Numbered from the stretch's first letter, positions 33,162-45,832 are shown. The stretch is 64,000 nucleotides of DNA from Edaphochlamys debaryana (GCA_016858145.1 JAEHOE010000011.1:310001-374000); one strand, 5' to 3'. The notes: generated from the letters alone by a model not told the origin. Numbers and translations: made by a program.

Positions 33162-36100
33162 ATGGCAACTATCAGCAACTTCACGCTAGACGACGACGAT
33201 GAGGTTCCCCAGGTCGCGCCTGGGCCTCCGGCAGCGCAACCGCTGCCGCCCCCACCTTCCGCACCCCCGCCGCTCCCTCCTCCCGCGGCAAGCCCACCCG
33301 CGCCAACGCCTCCGCCTCCGCCTTCACCGGCCCCGGCCCCGGCACCGGCACCGGCAGCGACGCTGGGACCCCTTCCCATATCCACGCCCGCGGCAACACC
33401 TCTTGTTGCCGCAAACATGCTCTCTCCCACAGCCTCGCTGGGAGCTGCCCTGCGCGACCCGCCCAAAGCCATGGTGGACCCCGAGCTCCATGTCAGTACT
33501 CTGACGGAGGCAGTGACGGAGCTTCACAACAACCAGCAACAGATTGAGGAGACCGAAGCCCGCCTACACGTAAGCCCTGCACTGCCATGCCAGCCTCTCC
33601 CTCCGCACTCCGCCACACAATCCTTCCCAACCCAACCCATCCCCTTACCCCGAACTCCCACCTCCCCGGCCCGCACCCCACTTCCACCCCCCGCTGCCCC
33701 ACCGCCTCCCCGCTCCCCAACCCCTCCTCCGCCCCTTCCTCCCCCTCTCCATCTCCCCCCTCCCCACAGGGCCTGGTCCGCATGCAGGCCCGCCTGGTGG
33801 CCGCTGGCCGCCTGCTGGAGCAGCAGAAGGTGCTGGACGTGGTGGGGACGGCGCCGCAGGGGCTGGGCTACGACCGGGGGCGGCCCACGCTGGCGCTGCT
33901 GGTGTACCGGTGGGTGGGCTGGGGGGCGGGGTCGGGTGGGGTGGGAGGGGCGGGTGGGGTGGGGTGGGGGGGATGCGTGTGTGGTGGAATGTCATGTTGC
34001 GTGGGTGGGAGGGGCTTGGGGTACGGGCGACGGATACGGGGCCAACGGGGCGCTTGGTTCAGCGGTGGTTGGGTGCGGGCGCTGAGTGGGTCGGTGGGTG
34101 GGTGGGAGGGCGGATGGGATGTTGCATGGGCGGTGAGGTGACTTGGCTGTCGGAGCTCCCGAGGTGGAGCTGGGGGGGTACGGTATGGGCGGGGCTACTG
34201 GCGAATGCGATCAGACCTCCACGGAAGCGGCAGCCCTCGTGGATTGTCATCGAATCGCGACGCTTGGTGGGGTTTCCCATATGTCTCCGCTACAACCCTA
34301 CCGATACGTGCACCCCTGCCACCCGCAGCTGCTGCCTTCGCTGGGGCGCCTTCTCGGGCGACCCCCAGGCGGCGGCGGTGCTGGAGCAGCTGGCGGCGCT
34401 GCTGGCGGCGGCCACCGATGAGGACCGCATCGCGGCGCGCCACGCGGCGGCGGCGGCGGCAGCGGAGGCCGGGCGGGGCAGCGGAGGCGGCGGCGGGGAG
34501 CTAGGGGCCAGCGCTGGCGGCGCCGAGGAGGAGGGCGCTGCCGCTGCGTCGGCTGCCACCCGTGAGGTGGCCTACTGGTGAGCCCCCAGGGACTGGGAGG
34601 GGGACAAGGGTCATGGAGACCGCAACGCCACAAGGGGACCCCGTCGAGTCAGTGCATGCGGCAGCTGCTTCTTCTTCTTGCCCCCGGTTCCGCCTTGACC
34701 AAACGCTCCCTCCACGCCTCCCAGGCTGGCTGTGGCCTCCACCCTGCTCGCCCTGGTGGACCCCCACCTCCCGCTAGCTCCGCCGCGGCCCGCCCACGCC
34801 GCCGCACCGCACGCCTCGGCGGCGGCGGCGCACCTGGCGGCGGTGGCAGGCGATGCCCGCGCCTCCGTCGCGCGCGCCGCCTCCGCCGCCGCCGCCAAGG
34901 CGCACGAGCTCAAGGAGAAGATGGGCTCTGCCTTCAGCGGCATGCAGCTGCTGGGTCGCAGCCTGCTGGCTCGGCGCAAGGGCGCGGCCGCGGCTGCGGC
35001 CGGGAAGTCCGAGGCGGGGGCGGGCGAGGCTGCGCCCGGCGGAGCGACTGCGAGCGTTGGCGGCGCCGCCGGGGTGGAGGCGCACGCAGTGGCGGAGGAG
35101 GCGGTGCCGGAGGCGCCTGCGGCGCCGCCGGCGGTGCGCGTGGTGGCGGAGCCGCCGCCGCCTGCTGCCGCGCCGCCGCCGCCGCCGCAGGGGCCGGCGT
35201 CCGGGCCGCCGGCGCCCTCGCCGCCGCCCCCGGCCGTGGTGTCGTGCCAGGCGTTCCGGCAGCAGCTGGACTTGGCGGTACAGAAGGTGTACGGACAGGT
35301 GGGCAGGGGTTGGTGGGGTCACACGAGGCTATACAACTTATGGGACGTTTTGGAAGTGTGGAGCAGGGTGGTCGAGAAGCGCTGGCAGGCAGGCCCTAGC
35401 GGCCTGCCCAGCCCCCATACACCAACGCATAGCAATGCCGGGTTTAAGTAAATGGGCAGCCGTGGAGCTGCGCTTGGCCGTGAGGGGCGTGGCGTGCTGA
35501 CCACAGCCTTCCGTTGGGGTGTGGCCACGTCGCCTCGCCGCTGCGCCGACAGCGCTCCCGGCCTCGCTCACCGCCTCGGCCGTCCATCTCCTGGGGCGCC
35601 TGGGTCAGTCTCCAAGCACGCGTCGACTTCGGAGCCCATGAGCCGTCGAAGAAGCCCCCAAAGAACTCCCCAAACGTAGCGCGAGCCACTACCCGGCTGG
35701 AGCTCTTGTGGCTAGTGCTCTGCACCGGCGCCCGCGCTGGCGGGCGAGCGAAGACCTCCATCCTGGCGAGCGTTCGTGTCGAGCCCGGTCGGCTTGTCGC
35801 GAGATGGCGCTTTGGCTTTGTGTCAATCACGCTGTATGTGTATAGCAATCGGCAAGGGCAGTCTGCCCGTGCCCCGCTGACCGCTTGCCCATGCAGCGTG
35901 CCGCGCGGGTTCCGGGCTTGCCGCTCCCCTCGCCGATCCAACACGCAACCGCGCTCAACACCTACACGCTCATAGACCCTGAGAGCTAACCTATCAAGCA
36001 ACTAGCCCCTCGACGCCAGGGCGCTGCCTGTTGCGTCCCGCCAAGTCCGCCCACCTGCGCGCTTGTCCGAGAGGTCCGGAAACCTCCGGTTGTGCTGGTC

Positions 36101-39058
36101 GCTGGCGGTGTGTGATGCTGATTACTAATGCCGAACGATGCAAAAGCCGATCTTGATCTTACGTACTGCCGTACATCGCTTACCGTACGCAGATGCGCGA
36201 CAACCTGAAGCGCCACGTCAGCGCCGTATTGGCGGACTGTGTAGCTCCGCCGCCGCCCATGTCCCCTGGCGGCGCCATGTCCCCCGTGCCCGGGGCGGAG
36301 GACGGGCGGGCGGGCAGCGCGGGTGGTGGCGTGGCGGCGGCGGAGCTGGAGGAGGGGCTGAGGCAGGCGGCGGCGCAAGGTGGGATTGGGTCGGCGGAGG
36401 GCTTGGCGGGAACGCATGTTTACCGACGTTTCGCGAAGCGCAGACAGCGTGACGGCCTGCACTTGTGTCCTGACTGCCTGGTCGCCAACCACTCGCTGGC
36501 CCATGCGTCCGCCTGGCTTAGAAACAGCACACGTCCTGCTCACACCCCACCTCCCTTTTCCCACCCTGTGGCCCCTGCGCGCGCAGGCAGCGACGGCGGT
36601 GCCGTGGCGGGGCCCTCGGAGGCCAGCCTGGCTCCCTGGCGGGAGCTGGTGGGGGTGCTGAGTCAGCACCTGGCGCTGCTGAGGGAGGCGCACGTGCCGC
36701 GCATCATCGTGCGGTGCCTGTTCAAGCAGGTGTGGGGCACGGGGCCGCAGCTGGGGGAAAGGGCCTGGCTTCCGGGGCAAGAGGGGGGATCGGGGGGTGA
36801 AGGAAATGCCCAGCCCCCGATCCACATGTCAGCGCCCACGGCGGTTGATGTCCACACAGCTCGGCTTGTCCTCACGTCCTCCCTCGCAGTCCGTCCTACC
36901 CGCCTGCTCTCTCTCACTTCTCCCTCCCTCCCTCCACAACCCCCCTGCCCCCCTCCCCCCCTCCCCAGACGCTGGCCTTCGTCAACGTGCAGCTCTTCAA
37001 CCAGCTGCTTCTGAGGCCCGACTGCTGCTGCGCCAGCAACGCAAGGTGCGGGGCCGGGAACATGGGCCAAGGGTACGCAACGCCAGGTGTGCTAGTGGCT
37101 GCTCGCGTACGTTTGAGGTGCAACAAGGACATCGCCTTTGGTAGGGCGATCGCCTCAGGCTGAAAGACCGAGCAACTGCATTGTGGGGATGGAAGCGAGG
37201 GTTAGAAGGGGTCCAGGGTGGAAACTGCGTCCGATGGAGAGTGCCACCACGTCCCTCGCCCCCCCTCCGCTGGCCACCCCTCCCCCCAGGTACATGCTGG
37301 CGGGTCTGCAGCTGCTGGACGACTGGCTCGCCTCGCCCTCCTCCGCGCCCTCGGCACCGGGCTCCTTCACCGCCCCCGCCTCCCCCGCCCCCGCCGCCTC
37401 CCTGGCCCGGGCCTCGGCCGGCTCCGTGGGCGGCGTGGCGGCTGGGGCAGCGGTGCACCCCCAGCCCCACCCCCACCCGCACGGGGAGGACCTGGCGGTG
37501 CTGGCAGAGGACCTGAGGCACATCCGCCAGGTGAGGAGCAGGGGAGGGGGTGCAGGAAGCCGGGGTCTGGCTGTCGGAGATCGTGGGCAGGGACGGTGGC
37601 GGCACGTGCTGGGCAGGTGCTCGACAACCGCCTGGATGGGGGCAGGCAGCAGGTTGGGGTTTTTGAGGCCCTGCGCTGCGCAGGCGACCCGTTCAGCATT
37701 ATGGAGTTACTGAAAGAGGGTGGTGGCCTCTCCAAACTCCTGTCCCTGCCTCTGCCCTGCACCTCCCCACCCACCCACCCACCCACCACCCTCCCGCCCC
37801 AGGCCGCCTCCTTCCTGGCGCTGGCCAACAAGGGCGCCCTCCGCCTGGACGACATCCTGGCGCTGTGCCCCGTCCTATCCACGCAGCAGGTGGGTGCCTG
37901 TTGTTGGAGGGTGGGGAAGGGGGTGTTGAAGGGGCAGGGGCAACCCTGTGATGAGCATAGGATTGCCGCGCCCCGACCTGCTCACGACGTCGGTGGGCAG
38001 GGTCCGGAAGGGGCAGGGGCAACGTTGTGTCAGCGTGGGTGTGTCGCGCCCCCCGACCTGTCCAAAGAGGAGTGGGGGCGGGGGGGGGGGGGGTAGTAGT
38101 CCCCTGGAATGGAGCTGGCACCAGGACGATTCCTTGCCCAACTGGAGGTTCATCAGCCCCCCTCCACCCGTCCTGCTTTTACCCCTGCCTCCCCCGCCAG
38201 CTCTACCGCCTGTCCACCACATTCTGGGACGACTCGCCGCCGCCGCCACCGCCCTCCGCTGCGTCCGCACGCCCCTCGGAGGACTCCCGGCCACACGCCC
38301 CCGCCCGGGCCGCGAGCAGCGCCGGCGGCGCGCCCGCGGAGGCCAAGGCCGAGGCGGCGATGGCGACGGCGGAGGGCGCGGCGGCGGAAGGGGCGGATGC
38401 AGCCCATGCAGGAGGGGAGCAGGACGAGGGCGCGAAGGAGGGAGCCGAGGAGGCCCTGGCGGACGCGGAGGCGGACGGTATGGATGAGGCGGAGCGGCTG
38501 GCGGCGGCCGCCGCCGCCGCCGTGGCAGCCGCCGAGGCGGCGGCGGCGGCTGACGAAGCCGCCGACTCGCTCGCCGCCGGCTCGCCGCCGCCAAGCTCCC
38601 CGCCGCGCGCGCCGCTTAGCCCCGCCTCGACCGCCGCCGCCGCCGCGGCCGCCGCCGTCGTGGCGCGGAACGTTTCCGGCGAGGTGCTGGAGGAGATGAA
38701 GCGCCGCCACTCGGTCGCCAACAACGGCGGCCTGATCGTGACGTTTCTGCTGGACGAGGACCCGACGCCGCTCATCGCGCCGCCGCCCGCGTGCTGTGTG
38801 GCCCGGCAGCTGCTGCGACTGGTGAACGAGCCTGGCCTGCACGAGCCCCTCGTGGAAGGCCTGCCGGCGCCCTTGCGCACCCCCGACTGCCCTCCGTCGG
38901 TGTTTGCGTTCCTTCTGGCAGCCGAGGCGGAGGCTGCGGGCTGGGGCTGGGGCGGTGAGGCGGGGCAGGGGCAGGCGCAGGCGGGGGCGGGGCAGGCGGT
39001 GAGGGCGCGGAGCGGGAGCATGAGCGTGGGGCGCATGAGCAGCGGGGAGATGGTGTGA
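33162..39058 (+). CDS. DIL-domain (myosin XI tail-like) protein without motor, 987 aa
   Basis: Ten exons: 33162-33569, 33770-33909, 34329-34577, 34725-35298, 36193-36379, 36587-36729, 36969-37045, 37290-37530, 37803-37889 and 38201-39058, 2964 bases in frame. A Pro/Ala-rich N-terminus and a short coiled coil (VTELHNNQQQIEETEARLH) lead into the globular-tail fold: YDRGRPTLALLVYRCCLRWG resembles the myosin XI GRP..YKCLLHW region. Next come an Ala/Pro-rich insert, then the DIL core from residue 458 (DNLKRHVSAVLADCV, HVPRIIVRCLFKQTLAFVNV, FNQLLLRPDCC, ILALCPVLSTQQLYRLSTTF). There is no motor or IQ motif upstream, since the ATG lies in a divergent promoter. It could act as a cargo adaptor or regulator of organelle transport, which is inference. 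Intron 4 (894 bases) holds the duplicated DUF3067 block. Confidence 0.86.
35381..36065. repeat. Duplicated block, copy 2, inside DIL gene intron 4
   Basis: Second copy of 32327-33016 in the same orientation. It keeps the DUF3067 transit-peptide exon (ATG at 35761, donor at 35572, 190 bases, same length) on the minus strand. The frame is open and only a few residues differ. No downstream DUF3067 exons follow on that strand, so it cannot make the full protein by itself. The block ends about 128 bases before DIL exon 5. Confidence 0.9.
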
Positions 39059-40167
39059 GGGCGTGAAGGGTTGGAACGTGGGTTCGAATTGGGGTTGGAC
39101 GGAGGGGTGGGTGCCCAGCCCCAGCCCTGGGTAGGGTAGGTCGATTGACATGGGGGGGCCTGAGGGGATGGAGGGTTGAGCGGGCGTAGGCAGGCCAGGG
39201 AGGCAGGGCAGGTGGGTGGTGATGTGGGACTGAGCAGAGCAGGGGAACCCGCGGAGGGGTCAGCAGGGTCGTGTGAGGGCCGCAGGCTTGCAGCAGCGGC
39301 AGGACATCGGCGCATGAGGGAGCGGTGATTGAGGATTGAGGCGAGGGGGCCGCCGGGGGGCACCTCGCTGCAAAGGTGCAGGCTCCGATGGGCAAGGGCA
39401 TATGCAAAAGAAAGGTGAGGGGTGGCATAGTGAGAGGAAAGGAAGGAGTCGGTACTGAGAGGGCAGGGGTTGGAGCGGAGCGACATTAGTGGAGCAACGC
39501 TGTGTGGGCTTGAGGTGGTGTCACGTTGGCTGGACGAACGACAGTGTTTGCTGGTCGGTATGAAAGCTTTCTTCCCTCAAACCGTCTTCAAGAGACGCTG
39601 TCCGCGTGTGAGCAAGGGCGGGAGAGTAGTAGGCAGCCCCCGAGAAGTGCACCAGCAACTCTCGAGCAGGCAGGAGGTCTGGGGTGGAGGCGATGACGCA
39701 ATGCTCTTGGGATGTCTCGGGAAAGGAGCGTGCTTCTAGGGCGGCCTTTACATGGCGGCAGCGCCGCTTCAATGCGAGCACGGGCTGCAAATCGGAGGCC
39801 TTCGCCGCTCACAAAGAATCCCCGCTCTTATGCACATACATGCATTCACCCCGCGCCCCCACGCGTTGAGGAGTGGGTGTAGCCTATCCACCGAATCATT
39901 GCAAGCCCACGCACTAGTGGTCTGTACATGCCACCATTTGGTGGCAGTTTTTGAGTTCCGGCCTCCCTGCCATGGCACCAACCGCATATGCTGCGGTTGC
40001 GTCCGGCGACTAGCCCTTACTCCCTCCATTCCCGCTCTGCTTCACTCGCTCTCCTCTCCTACAACTCTCAACATCTGTAGCACTCCAACACTGCCGCGTT
40101 CCACGGCGCAAAACCTCCCCAAAGTAGGGATAATGAAGGTACGATACAGAAGGTCGGAGTTGCTAGC
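39059..40167. other. Intergenic region between DIL and GPX genes
   Basis: The 3' ends of two genes face each other. The left half is G-rich and is likely DIL 3' UTR. No further gene supported. Confidence 0.5.
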
Positions 40168-41748
40168 TTACAGCACCTTCTCGATGTCCTTCTCGATCTG
40201 GGCGGGGGAGGTGGTCGACGGGTACCTGAGGGGACGGGGCGAAACGAGCTCAGTTAGGCACCGCGTTCACAAGATCTTCACATGCACCCCTCCATACACC
40301 CCTCCATTGCATGTATCCAGACCAGGTGCAGATGTATTATGCCCGCTCAGCGAGCTAGGACGCATGCGAGGCACTCCATTGCTAAGCAAGCTAGTGGTCT
40401 GGGAGGAAGCCCAGACGGGCAGGTGCTCACCGGCCGACCACGTTGCCCTCCTTGTCCACCAGGAACTTGGTGAAGTTCCACTTGATGTCGTTGCCCAGGA
40501 GCCCGCCCTTCTCGGACTTGAGCCACTCGAACACGGGCTCAGCTGGGGGGCACAACGAGGGAGGAGGGGTGCAACGTACATCAAGGGCCGACGCTTATCA
40601 CAGGACGCTTCATCGCCTTGCTTGGCCCAACTTTACGCCAAGTCCCGAGCCCCCCCTTCGGCTCACCGCCGGGGCCGTTCACGTCGACCTTGCTCATGAG
40701 CGGGAAGGTGACGCCGTACTCGGACTTGGCGAACTGCTTGATGGACTGGTTGGAGCCGGGCTCCTGCTTGCCGAACTGGTTGCAGGGGAAGCTGTGTTCG
40801 GGTGGGGGCAGTGGGGGGGGGAGCGGGCAGGCAAGGTGAGAGCTATGCAGAAATGGCGGGGCAAAGGGTTGCGCAGAAGGCTGCACGGGTTGCTTCCCGC
40901 AAGGACATGGGCTGGGATTGTGTTCCTGTTGTCCCAACCAGACGGCAAAGAGCCTCTGCGCTGCACCTTCGGCCCCTGCTTACCCCACGACGGTGAAGCC
41001 CTTCTTGCCGTACTTGTCCTGGACGGCCTGCAGGCAGAAGCAGGGATACAGGGGAGGGGAGCATACGGTTGAAGCAGCAGGGCAAGGGGTGGAGGCTTCA
41101 GCGTGGCCCCGACGGCGTGGCCCCCACCGCACCACACGAACCGCCGCCCCGCTGGGGTTGCAGCGCTCACCCGGGACTCCGCTGACCACAACCCTATGCG
41201 CATTCCGCCTCCTCCGAAGACCGACCCTCGCGGTCGCAGGAATCGCAGCCTACCTGGAGCTCCTCGTACTGGGGGGTGAAGCCGCAGGCCGAGGCCAGGT
41301 TCACGACAAGGGCGGCCTTGCCCTTGAGCGACGACAGGCGGAAGTCGCGGCCGTCAATGTCCTGCATTGCGGGTCAGGAGGCGGGTTGCTTCAGAATGGA
41401 GCCTCGGTTGAGAGGGCTGTGCGACGCAAACGCGTCGCTCGCGGCCATCGGAATGCGGACCCTAAGCAGTGCGACCCAAGTCGCAGCAGGACACCAGGCA
41501 CAATACTAAGGAGTTGTCGGCCCAGATCAGCTCCTCGCATCCCCGAACACCGGCAAGACCCGGTAACGCCCCGATTGATCCGGGCCACCAACCTTGACGG
41601 TGAACGAGTAGAACTCAGAGCCGGTGGCGGGCTCAGCAGTCTTGAAGGCGCCGAAGAAGGCCTGGACGCGCACAGCGGGCACGCGACGAGCCGCGGCCGC
41701 GCGAGCGACCGGGCGGGAAGCAACGGGGGCGCGAGCCTGGAGCATCAT
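40168..41748 (-). CDS. Chloroplast glutathione peroxidase (thioredoxin-type), 200 aa
   Basis: Exons in transcript order: 41748-41593, 41361-41254, 41027-40984, 40791-40667, 40542-40431 and 40225-40168, 603 bases. The N-terminus [20 protein letters not shown] is a typical chloroplast transit peptide, with cleavage likely near residue 30. The family blocks are all present: [16 protein letters not shown] with the peroxidatic Cys78 (codon TGC, not selenocysteine), [12 protein letters not shown] (Cys106, Gln112), [17 protein letters not shown], and [13 protein letters not shown] (Trp166, Asn167). It reduces lipid and hydrogen peroxides, probably with thioredoxin as donor. In plant enzymes a resolving Cys lies in an FxCTRF segment before the VDVNG block; here that segment reads [12 protein letters not shown] with no Cys. 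An alternative adjacent ATG (41745) makes no practical difference. Confidence 0.95.
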
Positions 41749-42315
41749 GGTGGTAGTGGCTGTAAGTGAAGAGATACGGGACTGGACTGTTTGGTGGCGG
41801 TCGAGTATGACGATTTTGAGTCTCGGCCGGGCTTTTGTGGGGCCCGGAACTTGCTCGGCCCACAAGCCCCCATGCACCACACACCGGGCATACACATCGC
41901 CCGATCCCCGCTCGCCCCCCGAAACTCGGTAAAACCGCACCACCTCGCGCCTTGACATGCACTTGCATCCAGCGTTTGACTCGCAATGGCTGGCCCCTCC
42001 ACAGCTGCGGGCTTGCAGCTACCGCAATCCGCCCGCTGTGCTCGCCCGACCCTGGCCCTCCTTCCCGTGGCACACGTGGCTGGCCGCAAAGCCGCAACAC
42101 GCATTTGCTTTGTCCCGGGCCTCTCGCAGGCTCTCGTGTCTCGCAGTCAACTGCACTCACTTCGGCCCCACCACATCCTGCACAAGGCTCGCGCGCGTCC
42201 ATCGTATCCAACTATCTAACTGCGTGCAACGAGCACTCGAGCAGGCCCAGTCTTGCGCCACCCGCACCTGACCACCGACCACCCGACCTTCTCGAGGCCC
42301 ACCTCAAGCCCCGCC
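41749..42315. other. Intergenic region, GPX promoter side
   Basis: Holds the GPX promoter and 5' UTR, and the 3' UTR of the sulfotransferase-like gene, which is transcribed in the same direction. Nothing else seen. Confidence 0.5.
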
Positions 42316-45300
42316 TCATTGCTCTGCCCTCCTCCTCCTCCGCCGCCGCCCCCCTGCAGCCGTTGCTCCTGCTCCAGCAGCTGCTGCCGCCGCCTTCGCC
42401 GGTACGACAGTCGGCGCGTCGTCCACCGTCCCCAAGTACCCACACGGCCCCCCTAACCGCGCCACTCCCGCCGAGACCGTGCCATTGGCCGTGGCGTTTG
42501 CCCCCTTGGTCTCGGCCACGTACCCCACGTCCCACACGATCGCATCCAATCGTGCGAGCGTCAGCGCATATTCGTACAGCTCCGCATCTAACAGGACCTG
42601 CTGCTTATCCTTGACGTCATCGTATATGCTCCTCAGCATCTCTTGGAGAGGAGAGTCGGGTGCGTCAGGCGCGCGCGCGTTGTGTCTGGCCTCCTTGAAG
42701 TTGTGGGCGGTCCAGCCCAGGGCGCCGCGAAGCGCGGCGGTGGCCAGATTGGTGCCGTCGACGCCTGCCAGAATGGGGTGTGGGGTGGGTGGGGGTGGGG
42801 GGTCGGGCCATTCAGAGGAGAAGCGCGTTTTGAGCGGAAAGACACCGGCCGAACAAGACTCTGCGTGCAGCAGTAGCAGTAGCAGCCGCAGCAGCAGCTG
42901 AGCCACCGCCAGGGCGCATGGAGGAGTGGAGGCAGCGCCCAGCGGCACCCACCCGAGGGCGGGTCGTCCAGCGGCAGCAGGATGTCGTACTGCTGCAGTA
43001 CGACCAGTCGGGCCGCGGCCAGGTGCTCCCGCGTGATCGAGCCTGGGGGTGGTGATGAGAGCCCGGGCAGGGCGGTGGCGGTGGCGTCACGGTTGTTTCA
43101 GCGAGGAAAGGGATAAATACGGCCGGGCCGGGTCGGGGCAGGCGCAAGAAGGGGCGGGGCGGGGTCAACAGCTGCAGGCGTCAGCGCGAGGCGTGGAGCA
43201 TCCCACCACCCGCCGCCGGTCACCACACGGCCAGGGGCGCTCCAGGCCCCGGCGCCACGGGCCCACACCACCCACCCGGCGGGCTGAGGTACAACGCCTC
43301 CCCCAGCAGCGAGCGGATGAGCAGGTTGTCCAGGTGCGCGGGGGCGACGGCGGCCCAGCCGTCGAACGTCATGGCCTCCGCCTTCTGCTGGTGAGGGGAG
43401 GCGGAGCGGAGGGAGCGCAGGAGGAGGCCAGGGGTGGTCAGAAGGGGGTGCAGTTGTGCAGCTCCGGCGAAGCCCTTCCCTGGCCACAGGGGGCCGACTT
43501 AGCCGCACAGGGCGCGCACGACAGCCACCTCCTGGCTATGTCCTGGCCGTTGACAAGCCGCGCGATCTGCCCTCCGGCCCCCGCACCTCGTCCTCGCTGA
43601 AGAGCAGGCTGGTGGGGCTGCCGCAGCGGCGGGTGGACATGGCGGACAGGTGCGACACGAAGGAGGCCACCCGGGGCACGGGGTGGCGCAGCTGCGTCGG
43701 AGCGAGGGGCGACAAGGGGCGGGGAGGCGGGGCAGAGCGGTGAGCGCAGTCACGGCTGCAAGGGGCTGAGGTGCAGGAGCGTGTCGACATCGGGACGACG
43801 GAGGTACCTGCCGACGGGGCGCGCTGCTGTCGGAGCCACTAACCCACACCGTACACATCAACCAAAAGGGCCTCGCCCCCACACGTCCAGGGCCCGGAAG
43901 CCCCCAAGGAAACGATAACCCCCCCCAGGACCTTCCACAGCCCCCGGGGCCCCACCATGAGAGCTGTGACCATGTTGCTGCACGCGTGTGCCGCTGCCGC
44001 CGCCGCAGCAGCCTCCTTGGCCTCCTCCGACAGGCCGGACGCGGAGGCCTCCGACGCATGGTGCTTGGAGCCCACGGCCGTGTACTCGTTCGAGTACATG
44101 CTGCAGGGGCGGACGGGGCAAGGGTGAGGCGGATATAAGTGGTTGGGTGCTGGCCCGGCTGGGTCGCGAAGCCTGCGTTGCTCCCCCCCACATGTGTTAT
44201 CCTGATCCTCCTGTACGCCATTTGCTTTTCCCGGTTCCCAGAGCGGGTCATTCCAGCTTTATTCTCACCCCGTGCCCCTGCCCCTCTCTCCTCCCGCCTC
44301 CCTCACGTGTAGTTGTGCTGCAGCATGAACTCCCGCCGCTGCTTGCAGCCCATGCCGGAGGGCGCGCGGGGGCGCTGGTCCTTTTCCACGATGGGCTTGC
44401 ACTTGTTCCCGGCGCCCTTTGGGGGGTCCGGCTGGGGGCGCTCCGGGTCTAGCCAGCGGGGCTGCGCGGGGCCAGAGCGTTGCAGGGCTCCGTGAGCCGT
44501 GCTTCCTTAGCCTGTTTCTACGTGACCCCCTACTGGTTACGGGTAGACTGCGTTGACCGCTTCCTCCCCACAGGCCCTTCCCGCGCCCTAGCGCTGACCC
44601 CCACCGGCGATGGCTGTTGGCCTGCTATCAAGATGCACTGCAGGTTGCCGCCAGGGCTGCCTGCTGCCTCAGTCCTCAGGCCGTGTTCTCTGACGGCCCT
44701 ACTGAGCCAACATGCATGCATCCCTGCGCCGCCCAGTCGGGCCCTCGGGCGCCGACCCGGCAGGGACCCACCCCGTCGTCGAACTCGCGGATGAGGCAGT
44801 TGGTGTACATGTCGAAGCCGCGGGTGGAGCAGTTGGCCTGCTGTGCCAGCTGAGGGGCCGGGGCGGGTAGGGCGTGGAGGTTGGGGCACTGGGGCTTGGT
44901 GAGGTGCTGGGCTTGCTGCGAAACCCCCCAAGTCGCCCCTCCGCCCCTTCCTTCCAATCTTTCGAGCCCCCCTGCCTTCCCCTTGCCTTCCGCACGCGCC
45001 TCCTCCCCGGCACCTGCACACGCACAAGCGGACCCGCATCTCCGCTCGCACGCACCTTGCACAGGCTGGTCCCGCCGCTCTTGCTGACGTGTGCCAGCTC
45101 GATAACGCCCTTGCGCCGTACGCTCTCCACGTGGCTGCGCATGAGCCGCATGACCACCGGCCCCACCTGCTCCTCCACGAACTTGGGTATCCCCTCGTCC
45201 CACATGCGCCGGATCCCTTGGCCGGCCATCCACACTCGTCGTACGGCAGGCAGCCCGGCCAGTTCGGGCGACTCTTGGAGCAGCGCGTCAAATCCGATCC

Positions 45301-45832
45301 ACCGGTCCCGCATGTAGGCATGGTTCGTCTCGTTGGCAAGGGCCATGGCTTCCCGAGCAACGAGCGCAAGCGTCGCTGCATTGTTAGCGCCGCGCTGGCC
45401 GATTGGCGCGTATGCTTTGACTAGTTCGGCGTTCATCGCGTCGAGCAGGATTTGGTTGAGGTTGTTGCGCATGGCGGTGACAGGGTCAGGGGAGCCATCG
45501 GCGCGCGGGGGCGGCGGCGGGATGTGCCTGGGCCGGCCGCTGCCCAGCCGCGAGATGACCGCCATCAAGACCGTGTTGATCGGGGGTGCGGGAAGCTGGC
45601 CGCTACGGACGATTCCAGCCAAGCCGACCAGGACCAGCAGGAGCTGCGAGCAGCGGAGCCGGAGCGCGGGGGGTAGGGGGGTCGGAGACCGACGCCCGGG
45701 TTTAGGCACGTTTAGGGGGTTGCACAGCCGAGCCGGAGCTCGAGATGAAACGAGCTGACAGATGGACTTGCCAGGCCTGCCACGGTCCGTAGTCCTTACC
45801 GCGCCCGGGAGCCCATTGCGGCCAAGCAGCAT
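42316..45832 (-). CDS. Sulfotransferase-like membrane protein, 636 aa, 8 exons
   Basis: In transcript order: 45832-45056, 44849-44772, 44461-44307, 44100-43956, 43691-43587, 43387-43276, 43042-42953 and 42764-42316, 1911 bases in one frame. A hydrophobic segment at residues 61-75 (QLLLVLVGLAGIV) after a basic N-terminus suggests a type II Golgi membrane protein. The motif HVSKSGGTSLC at 248-258 resembles the 5'-phosphosulfate loop (PKxGxTS/L type) of carbohydrate sulfotransferases. Cys-containing lumenal segments follow (ANCSTRGFDMYTNCLI). The C-terminal part (EHLAAARLVVLQQYDILLPL, then EMLRSIYDDVKDKQQVL) looks like the sulfotransferase 3'-phosphate and substrate end. The C-terminus is Ala/Arg-rich. 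The likely role is sulfation of cell-wall or secreted glycans. The family call rests mainly on the P-loop and layout. Confidence 0.65.

Noticed and set aside
35572..35761. Second copy of the DUF3067 first exon as a separate gene
   Set aside because: Only the transit-peptide exon is duplicated; none of the later DUF3067 exons follows on the minus strand, so it is recorded as a repeat.
37741..37800. CCCACC repeats and G/C homopolymers in introns and spacers as special structures
   Set aside because: Short pyrimidine-rich tracts before acceptors and brief homopolymers are common in this GC-rich genome.
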